From contig JAEYUG010000104.1 of assembly GCA_023432805.1 (NCBI GenBank), forward strand, positions 1 to 64,000: a stretch of 64,000 nt of DNA, written 5' to 3'. The stretch is from Bacteroidota bacterium. GTDB taxonomy: Bacteria > Bacteroidota > Ignavibacteria > SZUA-365. Of this stretch, positions 50,897-59,508 are shown piece by piece. The position numbers were made by a program, and so were the translations under genes. Position 1 is the first letter of the stretch, and every line of letters starts with the position of its first letter. The notes beneath the pieces are model-generated. The model had not been told where the DNA came from and searched no databases. It saw only the letters and a program-made list of their open reading frames with translations.

Positions 50897-52885
50897 ATGA
50901 AGAAGATCACGTTGCGCAAGTCGACACTCTCGCTGGTGACCTCCGACGAGGCGCGGCTGCGCATCCGCTACCGCGACGAGCTCAACGAGGCGCAGTACGA
51001 GGCCGTGGCGCATGGCGAGGGTCCCGCGCTCGTGATCGCCGGCGCGGGCACGGGCAAGACGCGCACGCTCACCTACCGCGTCGCGCGTCTGATCGAACGC
51101 GGCACGCGTCCCGAATCCATTCTCCTGCTGACCTTCACGCGCAAGGCCGCGCGCGAAATGCTGCGCCGGGCCGCGCTGCTGCTCGACGAACGCACCGAAC
51201 AGGTCTCGGGCGGTACCTTCCACTCCTTTGCCAACATGCAGCTGCGCCGCCACGCGGCGGTGCTCGGCTATGCCTCCACCTTCACGATTCTCGACCAGGG
51301 CGATGCGGAGGATGTGGTGAACATGCTGCGCATGCGGCAGGGTGCGCACGCGCGCGACAAACGCTTCCCCCGCAAGCAGACGGTGTGGAAGATGGTCAGC
51401 GCCTCGGTCAACACGCTGACGCCGCTGGATGTGATCATCGCCCGCGACTTCCCCCAGTTCGTTTCCCTCACAGACGAGATCCTCGCGCTTGCGCGCGCCT
51501 ATGTCGCCTACAAGGCGCAGCATCATGTGATGGACTACGACGACATGCTGGTCAACCTCGTGCGGCTGCTCGAGCAGCACGACGACGTGCGGGCAAAGAT
51601 CACACGGGCATACCGGCATGTGATGGTCGACGAGTATCAGGATACGAATGCCCTGCAGGCGCGCATCGTCGAACTGCTGGCGGGCGAGGCGCGCAACGTG
51701 ATGGTCGTGGGCGACGACTCGCAGAGCATCTACGCGTTCCGGGGTGCGAACTTCCGCAACATCATGGATTTTCCGAAGGTGTTCGCCGATGCGCGTGTGA
51801 TCACGCTCGAGGAAAACTTCCGGTCGACACAGCCGATTCTGGATCTGACGAACGAACTCATCGCGCGGGCCGCAGAAAAGTACTCGAAAGTCCTTTTTAC
51901 CCGACGGGGCGGGGGGGAAGCCCCCGCGCTCGTGGCCATGGAGGGGGAGAACACGCAGTCGCGCTTCATCGTGCAGCAGGTCCTTGAACTGCGTGAAGAG
52001 GGCGTGGCGCTCGGCGAGATGGCCGTGCTCTTCCGCGCCGGGTATCATTCGTTCGATCTCGAGATCGAGCTGGGGAGGGCGGGGATTCCCTACGTCAAGT
52101 ACGGCGGACTCAAGCTGATGGAAACCGCGCACATCAAGGACGTGCTCGCGCACTTGCGCGTGCTCGACAATCCCCGCGACGTGGTGTCGTGGACGCGCAT
52201 CCTGCTGCTCATCGATGGGGTGGGTCCCGCCACCGCCGAACGCGTGACCGACGAGATCGCGATGGGACTCAATCCCCTCGTCGCCTCGGCAGACGAACGG
52301 CTCGCACAGCTCGTGCGCGGGCGGGGTGTGCTCGAGCTTGTCGCGCTGCTGCGCGAGATCGCGCCCGACCGCGTGACCGTGGGCGACAAGACCGCGCGCA
52401 TCATCACGTACTATTTGCCGCTGCTGCGGGCGCAGTATGACGATCACCCCAAGCGGGTGAAGGATCTCGAGATGTTCCAGACTATTTCCGAGCGGTACCG
52501 CGAGCTGACGCCGATGCTGACCGACATGGCGCTCGAGCCACCGAACGAGAGCGTGGAGGATCTCCTGCCCGAGGGTTCGGAAGACGAGTTCCTGACGCTG
52601 TCGACGATCCACTCGGCAAAGGGACTCGAGTGGCACACCGTGTTTGTGATGTATCTGGTGGACGGGCGCTTCCCGGTGACGGCGGCGAACGAAGACTTCG
52701 AGAGCATGGAGGAGGAGCGGCGGCTGCTCTATGTGGCCTGCACGCGGGCGAAGCAGCGCTTGTATCTGACCTATCCGATCAACATCTACGACCGTGCGAC
52801 GGGTACGATTCTGGCGAAGCCATCGAGGTTTCTTGATGGGTTGCCTGACACGCTGCTCGAGGCGTTCGTGGTGGAGGCGGACTAA
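50897..52885 (+). CDS. UvrD/Rep/PcrA-family superfamily 1 DNA helicase
   Basis: 662 residues from the ATG giving MKKITLRKSTL; the frame is open further upstream only through the repeat. SF1A motifs in order: LNEAQYEAV (Q motif), VIAGAGTGKTRTL (Walker A), LLLTFTRKAAREM (Ia), HVMVDEYQDTN (II), VVGDDSQSIYAFRGA (III), ENFRST (IV), STIHSAKGLEW (V) and LLYVACTRAKQRLYL (VI). It unwinds DNA 3' to 5' in repair or replication restart. It lacks the long C-terminal Tudor-like extension of PcrA. Its stop overlaps the convergent yigZ stop by 4 bp. Confidence 0.95.
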   Translation: MKKITLRKSTLSLVTSDEARLRIRYRDELNEAQYEAVAHGEGPALVIAGAGTGKTRTLTYRVARLIERGTRPESILLLTFTRKAAREMLRRAALLLDERTEQVSGGTFHSFANMQLRRHAAVLGYASTFTILDQGDAEDVVNMLRMRQGAHARDKRFPRKQTVWKMVSASVNTLTPLDVIIARDFPQFVSLTDEILALARAYVAYKAQHHVMDYDDMLVNLVRLLEQHDDVRAKITRAYRHVMVDEYQDTNALQARIVELLAGEARNVMVVGDDSQSIYAFRGANFRNIMDFPKVFADARVITLEENFRSTQPILDLTNELIARAAEKYSKVLFTRRGGGEAPALVAMEGENTQSRFIVQQVLELREEGVALGEMAVLFRAGYHSFDLEIELGRAGIPYVKYGGLKLMETAHIKDVLAHLRVLDNPRDVVSWTRILLLIDGVGPATAERVTDEIAMGLNPLVASADERLAQLVRGRGVLELVALLREIAPDRVTVGDKTARIITYYLPLLRAQYDDHPKRVKDLEMFQTISERYRELTPMLTDMALEPPNESVEDLLPEGSEDEFLTLSTIHSAKGLEWHTVFVMYLVDGRFPVTAANEDFESMEEERRLLYVACTRAKQRLYLTYPINIYDRATGTILAKPSRFLDGLPDTLLEAFVVEAD

Positions 52886-53514
52886 TCCACCATGACCGTG
52901 CGGTCGGTGGCTTCCGCCAGATGTGAGAGAAGAGACGGGGAGAGTGAGGTACGAATGCGAACGTCGTAGGTGACCGCATCCCCCCATCTGCGATCGAGAA
53001 TGTCCGCACCCATCCCCTCGAGCACATGGTGCACCTGGCTGGTCTGGTCGTAGGGGAAGGTGATGGTGAACGCATCGTAGACGTAGCGTGTTTCGATGGT
53101 GACCAGGTCGAGCACGGCGTCGGTCGCGTCCGTGTAGGCGCGCGCGAGTCCGCCGACCCCGAGCTTCGTGCCGCCGAAATAGCGCACGACCACGAGCATG
53201 AGATCGGTGAGCGAGCGGCGGTCGATCGAGGTGAGGATGCGGCGTCCCGCAGTGCCCGCCGGTTCGCCGTCGTCGCATGCGCGGAACGCGTCGGGCGTCG
53301 TTCCGAGCCGCCACGCCGAGCAGTGATGTGTCGCGTCGTAGTGCGTGCGACGCAGCGCGTCGAGCACGGCGTGCGCCTCCTCCGGCGAAGTTGCGGGCGA
53401 GGCGAAGGCCAGAAAGCGCGAGCCGACGATCTTGATTTCGGCCATGGCGGGTGCCGCGATCGTACGGTACGCGTCGGGTGCGTCACCGGGTATGACGGGG
53501 TCGGGGATTGTCAT
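52882..53514 (-). CDS. yigZ: YigZ/IMPACT family protein
   Basis: 210 residues from the ATG giving MTIPDPVIPG. The N-terminal IMPACT domain shows KIVGSRFLAFASPA, ATHHCSAWRL, DDGEPAGTAGRRIL and VVVRYFGGTKLGVGGLARAY, all family hallmarks. The shorter C-terminal domain (UPF0029-like) follows with YVYDAFTITFPYDQ. The eukaryotic relative IMPACT regulates translation through Gcn1; the bacterial role is unclear. It is divergent from bshA across 34 bp. Confidence 0.93.
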   Translation of the reverse strand: MTIPDPVIPGDAPDAYRTIAAPAMAEIKIVGSRFLAFASPATSPEEAHAVLDALRRTHYDATHHCSAWRLGTTPDAFRACDDGEPAGTAGRRILTSIDRRSLTDLMLVVVRYFGGTKLGVGGLARAYTDATDAVLDLVTIETRYVYDAFTITFPYDQTSQVHHVLEGMGADILDRRWGDAVTYDVRIRTSLSPSLLSHLAEATDRTVMVD

Positions 53515-53548
53515 AAGTTTGAAGACACCACTTGCAGGATCATCACAC

Positions 53549-54670
53549 GTGAATATCGGCATTACCTGTTATCCGACCTACGGCGGCAGCGGCGTCGTGG
53601 CCACCGAACTCGGTATCGCGCTGGCCGAGCGCGGCCACGAGGTGCATTTCGTCAGCTACGCCTCGCCGTTCCGGCTCAGTCATTTCTATGACCGCGTGTA
53701 CTTCCATGCCGTCGAGCAGAGCACCTACCCCGTCTTCGAGTTCAACCTCTACACCCTTGCGCTTGCCAGCAAGCTGATCGAGGTGACCGAGTACCAGAAC
53801 CTCGACATCCTCCACATGCATTACGCGATTCCCCATGCGGTGAGCGGCTACCTCGCGCGCGAAATCCTCGGGCGCTCGAACATCAAGCTCATCACCACCT
53901 TGCATGGCACGGACTCGACGCTTGTGGGACTCGAGCCTTCGTTCCTGCCGTTGACCCGTTTCACGCTGCAGCAGAGCGATGGTGTCACCGCCGTCTCTTC
54001 GTTTCTGCGTGAGAAGACCCTGAGCGCTTATCAGCTCGACACCGACATCGAGGTGATTCCAAATTTTGTGAACTCGGCCGAGTTCAAACCCGGCGACTCC
54101 TCGCATTTCCGCTGTCACATCGCGCCGGCGGGCGAGAAGATCCTCACACATATCTCGAACTTCCGCGCCGTCAAACGCGTGACCGACGTTGTGCGCATCT
54201 TCAAGCAGGTTCAGGAGAAGGTCCCGGCCAAGCTCCTCCTCGTCGGGGATGGTCCCGACCGCAGCGAATGCGAAAAACTCACGCGCGACCTCGGCCTTGG
54301 CGAACACGTCCGCTTCCTCGGCAAGCAGGACGCCCTCGTCGAACTGCTCAGCGCCAGCGACCTCTTCCTTCTTCCCAGCCAGAGCGAGAGCTTCGGTCTC
54401 TCCGCTTTGGAGGCCATGGCCTGTGGCGTCCCGGTCATCAGCTCCAGCGTCGGAGGCATCCCGGAAGTCAACATCCACGCACAGACCGGATACATCGCCG
54501 AGCTCGGTGACATCGACCGCATGGCCCGCTATGCGATCGAACTGCTGACCAACGAACAGAAGTACGCCCTCTTTTCGCAGAAGGCCCGCGCCCGCGCCGT
54601 CGAGCACTACGATGCCTCGATCATCGTGCCCCAGTACGAACGCTTCTACGAAAAAGTGCTGGGGGAATGA
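53549..54670 (+). CDS. bshA: N-acetyl-alpha-D-glucosaminyl L-malate synthase BshA (bacillithiol synthesis)
   Basis: 373 residues from a GTG start with AGGA upstream; the frame upstream of it is a shadow of yigZ. The GT4 family is obvious, and BshA-specific blocks are present: NIGITCYPTYGGSGVVATEL, ERGHEVHFVSYASPFR, HMHYAIPHAVSGYLA, TTLHGTDSTLVG, NFRAVKRVTDVV, and the donor-site SQSESFGLSALEAMACGVPV with E-x7-E. It joins GlcNAc to L-malate as the first step of bacillithiol, a low-molecular-weight thiol. bshB and bshC are not seen here. Confidence 0.94.
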   Translation: MNIGITCYPTYGGSGVVATELGIALAERGHEVHFVSYASPFRLSHFYDRVYFHAVEQSTYPVFEFNLYTLALASKLIEVTEYQNLDILHMHYAIPHAVSGYLAREILGRSNIKLITTLHGTDSTLVGLEPSFLPLTRFTLQQSDGVTAVSSFLREKTLSAYQLDTDIEVIPNFVNSAEFKPGDSSHFRCHIAPAGEKILTHISNFRAVKRVTDVVRIFKQVQEKVPAKLLLVGDGPDRSECEKLTRDLGLGEHVRFLGKQDALVELLSASDLFLLPSQSESFGLSALEAMACGVPVISSSVGGIPEVNIHAQTGYIAELGDIDRMARYAIELLTNEQKYALFSQKARARAVEHYDASIIVPQYERFYEKVLGE

Positions 54671-54890
54671 GGCGCAGCGCCGTGATACGATCCGTCAATC
54701 TCAGTCCCGCGTTGGCGTCATCCTATTGACACTCGGCGGAAGTCCCCTGCGCATTTCTGCAAGGACGCAATGGCCACACGTGCTGCAGCGACCAATGCGA
54801 AGCGGAAACGTCGATCGCGCAGCATGGCACGCTTCATGCAATGAAGAGTGGTGCCGATGATATTTTCGGTCACCTCCAATACCCTGCGCA

Positions 54891-55040
54891 ATGAAACGCC
54901 TCCTGATTCGCCTGCTCGAGCATCTGCTCACCACTCGACCGCAACCTGCCCAGACCGAAGACATCAAATGGGACGCGCTTGACGGTGTGGAGTTCAGTGT
55001 CATTCTTCCGGCTTCGCGACCGCCAGTCGCCGAAGTGTAG
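54891..55040 (+). CDS. Possible small protein (49 aa)
   Basis: A frame reading MKRLLIRLLEHLLTTRPQPA to PPVAEV lies in the 530-bp gap after bshA. The N-terminal part would form an amphipathic helix. No ribosome binding site is seen and no homolog is recognised, so this is only a candidate. The remainder of 54671-54890 contains nothing I can support. Confidence 0.3.
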   Translation: MKRLLIRLLEHLLTTRPQPAQTEDIKWDALDGVEFSVILPASRPPVAEV

Positions 55041-55053
55041 AAGGGGCGGACGG

Positions 55054-55150
55054 GACGGACGCGGGCGTCCGTCCTCCCGAAGACGGACGAGGGCGTCCGT
55101 CCTCCCGGGTCGGGCGTTCGTTCGCCCGGGTCGGGCGTTCGTTCGCCCGG
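55054..55150. repeat. Two adjoining palindromic repeat arrays (28-bp x2 and 21-bp x2)
   Basis: GACGGACGCGGGCGTCCGTC plus CTCCCGAA (55054-55081) and GACGGACGAGGGCGTCCGTC plus CTCCCGGG (55082-55109) belong to the same family as the arrays at 1-124 and 50771-50852. They merge into two copies of a 21-bp unit GGGTCGGGCGTTCGTTCGCC (55107-55127, 55128-55148), also palindromic (CGGGCG/CGCCCG). Located upstream of the TPR lipoprotein gene. Confidence 0.88.
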
Positions 55151-55165
55151 TCTCTTTCCTGTGGC

Positions 55166-55196
55166 TTGCATTGTAGTGTGGGAGCATCCAAATTTG
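55166..55196 (+). promoter_or_regulatory. Candidate promoter of the TPR lipoprotein-pyrK-pyrD-ygfZ run
   Basis: TTG (55166-55168), 20 nt, CAAATTTG (55189-55196), one base from TAnnTTTG. A start near 55203 would favour the later ATG at 55236 for the lipoprotein. By eye only. Confidence 0.35.
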
Positions 55197-55202
55197 GGGT
55201 TC

Positions 55203-57770
55203 ATGCACACTGTCGCATCTGATCGACCTCCATCCATGCGTCCATCGCATCCCCCCCGTACCCGATACGCAGCGCTCCTCTTCGCAGTGGCGATGCTCGC
55301 CGTGCTGCCCGGTTGCGCGGTGTGGGATTTCATCGACGTGCGGTACCAGAACGCAACAGGATACTTCAACACGTACTACAATGCCTCGACGCTCTTCGAC
55401 GAGGCGATGGAGGAGATTCGGGACGCAGAACGCCAGGCCGCCGTGCAGCAACGCACCGATGCGCCGCCGCCGCCCGAAATGCCGATGATGACCGTCGAAC
55501 GCGCTGCCAGTGATGGCACGATCATCAGCGAAGACATGGCCATGACGCAGCAACAGCAGCGTCCCATGTCCATGGCCGGTCAGACCAAGAAAGACATCCC
55601 CATCGCCTCCGGTGCAATCACCAAGCTCGACAAGGTCATCGAGAAATGCTCCCGCATCCTTGTGCACTACCCGAAGAGCAAGTGGGTCGACAACGCACTG
55701 CTCCTGATCGGTCGTGCCTACTACTACAAGCGCGAACATGGTCGCGCGGAGACGAAGTTCCGCGAACTGCTCGAGGGATTCCCAGAGGGCAACCTGTATG
55801 GCGAGGGACTCCTCTGGCTTGGCCGCAACGCCATGGCGATGGAACGCTACGACCGCGCCGAACGCTACCTCGCCGATGCGATCACACGGGGGATCGAGCG
55901 TGGTGACGCCGATGTCGTCGCTGAAGCCTACCTCGCCCAGGGCGAGCTGTACCTTTCCCAGAACGACCACACACGCGCTGTCGAAAGTCTGCGCAAGGGC
56001 ACGGAAGTCGCCGGCGCTGCAGACCTGCGCATCCAGCTGCAGCTCGCACTGGCACGAGAGGAAGAGCGCCAGGGCAACAAGAAGGGCGCAGCGCGCGCCT
56101 ACCGCGACATCTTCCGGCTCAACCCCGACCGCGACCTGGCCTTCATGGCCGAGATCAACTACGCACGCCTCGCACGCGAAACCGGCCAGTACGACGAAGC
56201 AGTCAACACGCTTGTCGACATGCTCGACAATCCCACCTACATCGAGTTCGATCCGGACATCCAGCTCGAGATCGGCCATCTCTATACGGCGGTGCAGGAA
56301 TTCCCCTCGGCACTCGATCAGTACACGTACATCGACACCACCTTCCGCGGCCAGGCCGTCGCCGCGGAAGCGTCCTATGCGAAGGGCCGGATCTATGAGT
56401 ACGAGGCGAGGGACTATGACCGCGCATTCGACGCCTACAACTCATCCAAGCTCGCTTATCCTGGTGCACCAGGTGCCAAGCTCGCTGCAAAACGTGTGAC
56501 GGATTTCGGTGACTATCGCAAACAGCGCAACACGATGTTCGACATCGATACGCTGCTCTACTTCGTGCTGCATCCCGATTCGCTCACGCGACGCGACAGC
56601 GTGCAGGCCATCACCGATTCCCTCGATCGCATGGAGCGCCGCCGCTCCGGTGAGATGAGTGACGAGGAACGGCTTGCCGAACGGCTCTCGCGTCGGCGTC
56701 CCCATGGCCGCAACACCGGCCGCATCAATCCTCTCACCATGCAGTCGGCAGGAGGGGGCGCGACAGCGACGACCCAGGGCGCACCCGCCCAGCAGCAGGC
56801 CGCGCAGAAGCCCGCCGGCAATCAGCCCCTCTATCGAAAGCTCGATCTGCGCACGCTGAAACCGGATTCGCTGCTGACTGCGCTCTCGATTGCACGCATG
56901 GACATGGGCTGGCTGATGTTCGACCGCATCGGGAATCTCGACAGCGCGTACTTCTACTACACGCTTGCACTCGATGGATCCCTGCCCGATTCAATGCGTG
57001 CCAATGCACTATACACGACTGCTTCCATCGCGCGCCGCATGGGCGACTCGGTGCTCGCGCGCGATTACGAAGACCGCCTCATCAGGTCCCTGCCCGGCAC
57101 CCGCTACGCACAGAGCATCATGGTCGCTCGCGGCATGCCCCTGCCGGTCGACACTGCAGCCATCGCGCGCAGCGCGTATGAACGCGCCGTCGCGCCGCTC
57201 GAACGGGGTCAGCTCTCCGAAGGCATCCGGGCACTCGAACAGATGGCCGCCTCCTATCCACACTCGGAGCAATCGGTGCGTGCGAAACTCGCAATCGCCC
57301 TGGCATACGAGGATTCCAATCAGGGGCAGAAGGCCCTCGACCTCTACACGCAGATGGTCAAGGACCATCCGGCATCCCCTTACTCCAAACGCGGCAAAGA
57401 CATCCTCGATGCGATCGACCGCGCCAACAAGCGTCCCGCCGAAGAGCAGAAAAAGAAGGAAGAGCAGGAACGGCTGGCACGCGAAGCGGAGGAGGCACGG
57501 AAGAAGGCGGAGGAGGAACGGCAGAAGCGTCCCCCGCGCCTGAAGGAGGAGGAACTCAGAGCCGAGCGGGAAGCTGCCCGCGAGCGCGAGAAGAAGAAGG
57601 ACCCGACGAAGGACAGCGATTTCCCGCTGAACCTGCCCGGCGAATACAAACCGAAACAACCGGACCGTCCGCAGCAGAATACCGGAGCCACTCCTCCGGA
57701 TTCCGTGAAGACGCAGACTCCGGTGCCGATCACACCGCCACCTGCACCGGCACCTCAGAAGACCAAATGA
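55203..57770 (+). CDS. Large TPR lipoprotein, PorW/SprE-like (T9SS-associated)
   Basis: 855 residues from the ATG at 55203, or 844 from 55236. A lipoprotein signal peptide (AALLFAVAMLAVLPGC) places Cys as lipid anchor. Directly after it comes VRYQNATGYFNTYYNASTLF, like the start of PorW/SprE lipoproteins of T9SS. Residues 150-480 hold TPR-type helical repeats (VDNALLLIGRAYYYKREHGRA, YGEGLLWLGRNAMAMERYD, EAYLAQGELYLSQNDH and more), with another TPR block at 560-740. The C-terminus is a charged coiled coil (EEQKKKEEQERLAREAEEA) and a Pro/Gln-rich tail. Outer-membrane periplasmic face expected. Its stop overlaps the pyrK start. Confidence 0.85.
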   Translation: MHTVASDRPPSMRPSHPPRTRYAALLFAVAMLAVLPGCAVWDFIDVRYQNATGYFNTYYNASTLFDEAMEEIRDAERQAAVQQRTDAPPPPEMPMMTVERAASDGTIISEDMAMTQQQQRPMSMAGQTKKDIPIASGAITKLDKVIEKCSRILVHYPKSKWVDNALLLIGRAYYYKREHGRAETKFRELLEGFPEGNLYGEGLLWLGRNAMAMERYDRAERYLADAITRGIERGDADVVAEAYLAQGELYLSQNDHTRAVESLRKGTEVAGAADLRIQLQLALAREEERQGNKKGAARAYRDIFRLNPDRDLAFMAEINYARLARETGQYDEAVNTLVDMLDNPTYIEFDPDIQLEIGHLYTAVQEFPSALDQYTYIDTTFRGQAVAAEASYAKGRIYEYEARDYDRAFDAYNSSKLAYPGAPGAKLAAKRVTDFGDYRKQRNTMFDIDTLLYFVLHPDSLTRRDSVQAITDSLDRMERRRSGEMSDEERLAERLSRRRPHGRNTGRINPLTMQSAGGGATATTQGAPAQQQAAQKPAGNQPLYRKLDLRTLKPDSLLTALSIARMDMGWLMFDRIGNLDSAYFYYTLALDGSLPDSMRANALYTTASIARRMGDSVLARDYEDRLIRSLPGTRYAQSIMVARGMPLPVDTAAIARSAYERAVAPLERGQLSEGIRALEQMAASYPHSEQSVRAKLAIALAYEDSNQGQKALDLYTQMVKDHPASPYSKRGKDILDAIDRANKRPAEEQKKKEEQERLAREAEEARKKAEEERQKRPPRLKEEELRAEREAAREREKKKDPTKDSDFPLNLPGEYKPKQPDRPQQNTGATPPDSVKTQTPVPITPPPAPAPQKTK

Positions 57771-58555
57771 CCGTACATGCCCGCCTCCCCGTCACGTCCG
57801 TGCGTGAAGTGGCCGAGGATACCTTCGCTCTGCGCTTCCTGGCGCCTGAGCTGGCCGCCGTCGTGCGTCCCGGCCAGTTCCTGAACATCCTCACCTCCGA
57901 GTCGATCGATCCGTTGCTGCGGCGTCCCTACAGCATCTCAAACGTAGACGGCGACGAATGCGAAATCATGTTCGCCCGCGTTGGCAAGGGGACCGCACAC
58001 CTCGCCGACAAGCGCGCCGGTGACCACATCGGCGTGCTGGGTCCCCTCGGCAACACCTTCGGCTATGAGAAGGACGACTTCACCACCGCGCTCATCGTCG
58101 CGGGCGGCATCGGCGTCGCACCCTTTCCATACCTGACCGCCGAGTTCACGCGACGCGGCACGCCCGTGCGGACCTTCCTCGGAGCACGCAGCGCCCAGCG
58201 TGTCGTGACCGGCGGACTCGTGAACGTGGAACTCGCCACCGACGATGGCAGCGCCGGCTATCACGGCACCATCGTCGCGTGCATGGCCACGTCGCTCGCA
58301 GCACGACCCGCTGTACGCCCGCGCATCTTCGCCTGCGGTCCCACACGCATGCTCGAGGCCGTGCAGGCCTTTGCGCTCTCTCACGGCATCCCCTGCGAGC
58401 TCTCGCTCGAATCGGAGATGGCCTGCGGCATCGGCATCTGTCAGGGCTGCCCGATCGAGCACAAGGAAAAGGACAGGAAGTACGCGCTCGTCTGCACCGA
58501 TGGTCCCTGCTTCGAGGCCGGCGCCGTCACCTTCGCACATGGAGACCACGCATGA
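57767..58555 (+). CDS. pyrK: Dihydroorotate dehydrogenase B, electron transfer subunit
   Basis: 262 residues. FAD-binding RRPYSISN, NAD-binding IVAGGIGVAPFPYL and FACGPTRML, and the [2Fe-2S] ligands in CGIGICQGC and VCTDGPCF, the standard PyrK order. It passes electrons from dihydroorotate, via PyrD, to NAD+. It overlaps the TPR lipoprotein stop and the pyrD start by 4 bp each (ATGA), so expression of these genes is coupled. Confidence 0.96.
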   Translation: MTVHARLPVTSVREVAEDTFALRFLAPELAAVVRPGQFLNILTSESIDPLLRRPYSISNVDGDECEIMFARVGKGTAHLADKRAGDHIGVLGPLGNTFGYEKDDFTTALIVAGGIGVAPFPYLTAEFTRRGTPVRTFLGARSAQRVVTGGLVNVELATDDGSAGYHGTIVACMATSLAARPAVRPRIFACGPTRMLEAVQAFALSHGIPCELSLESEMACGIGICQGCPIEHKEKDRKYALVCTDGPCFEAGAVTFAHGDHA

Positions 58556-59508
58556 ACACGAGCGTTGCCATCGGAAGCCTCCATCTGAAGAACCGCGTGC
58601 TCGTCGCCTCGGGCACCTTCGGCTACGGCAATGAAGCTGCGCCATATACCGACCTGTCGCGCATCGGCGGCATCGTCACCAAGTCGGTGAGCCTCGCCCC
58701 GCGCATCGGCAATCCCCCGGTGCGCATCGCCGAAACGCCCGCCGGCATGCTCAATTCGATCGGCCTGGCGAATGTCGGCCTCGACGCATTCATCGGCGAC
58801 AAGATGCCGTACCTGCGCGAACTCGACACGGCGATCATCGTGAACGTTGCCGCGAGTTCTGTCGAGGAGTACTGCGCGATCGTCGAACGCCTCGAGGACG
58901 AGGAGGGCATCGATGCCTACGAGATCAATGTCTCGTGCCCGAATGTGAAGGAGGGGGGACTCAACTTCGGCACGCGCTGCGACATGACCGCGCGCATCAC
59001 GCGTGAACTGCGTCCCCGCACCCGTCGTCCCCTGATCATCAAACTCACGCCCAACGTCACGCACATCGCCGAGTTCGCGCAGGCCTGTGAAGACGAAGGC
59101 GCCGATGCGGTGTCGCTCATCAACACCCTGGTCGGCATGGCCGTCGACGTGCGCACCCGTGCACCGAAGCTCTCGATGATCACCGGTGGACTCAGCGGTC
59201 CCGCCATCAAGCCTGTCGCGCTCGCCAAGGTCTTCGAAGTCTCGAAGGCCGTCGACATTCCGATCATCGGCATCGGTGGCATCATGACCTGGGAAGACGC
59301 CATCGAATTCCTCCTTGTCGGCGCCTGCGCCGTGCAGGTCGGCACCGCCAGCTTCCGCGACCCGGATGCGGCGGCGCAGATTGCCGCGGGCATGGAAGCC
59401 TGGTGCGAAGCGGAGGGCATTTCCGACATGAATCAACTCGTGCGCGGGCTCCGCATTCCCGCCGGTGTGAGTGCGCCCGGATTCGTGCATGCCACGGCGC
59501 AGACATGA
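58552..59508 (+). CDS. pyrD: Dihydroorotate dehydrogenase B, catalytic subunit (class 1B)
   Basis: 318 residues. FMN barrel motifs: VLVASGTFGYG, GGIVTKSVSLAPR, MLNSIGLANVG, the catalytic Cys in EINVSCPNVKEGG, VKL-like IIKLTPNV, and the phosphate-binding IPIIGIGGIMTWEDA and AVQVGTASF. Cys rather than Ser as base marks class 1, and the adjacent pyrK marks type 1B (NAD+-linked). It catalyses the fourth step of pyrimidine synthesis. Confidence 0.97.
   Translation: MNTSVAIGSLHLKNRVLVASGTFGYGNEAAPYTDLSRIGGIVTKSVSLAPRIGNPPVRIAETPAGMLNSIGLANVGLDAFIGDKMPYLRELDTAIIVNVAASSVEEYCAIVERLEDEEGIDAYEINVSCPNVKEGGLNFGTRCDMTARITRELRPRTRRPLIIKLTPNVTHIAEFAQACEDEGADAVSLINTLVGMAVDVRTRAPKLSMITGGLSGPAIKPVALAKVFEVSKAVDIPIIGIGGIMTWEDAIEFLLVGACAVQVGTASFRDPDAAAQIAAGMEAWCEAEGISDMNQLVRGLRIPAGVSAPGFVHATAQT

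Noticed and set aside
50822..53314. Long minus-strand open frame (830 aa) opposite the helicase
   Set aside because: Shadow of the UvrD-type gene; it only joins antisense helicase sequence with the end of yigZ in a wrong frame.
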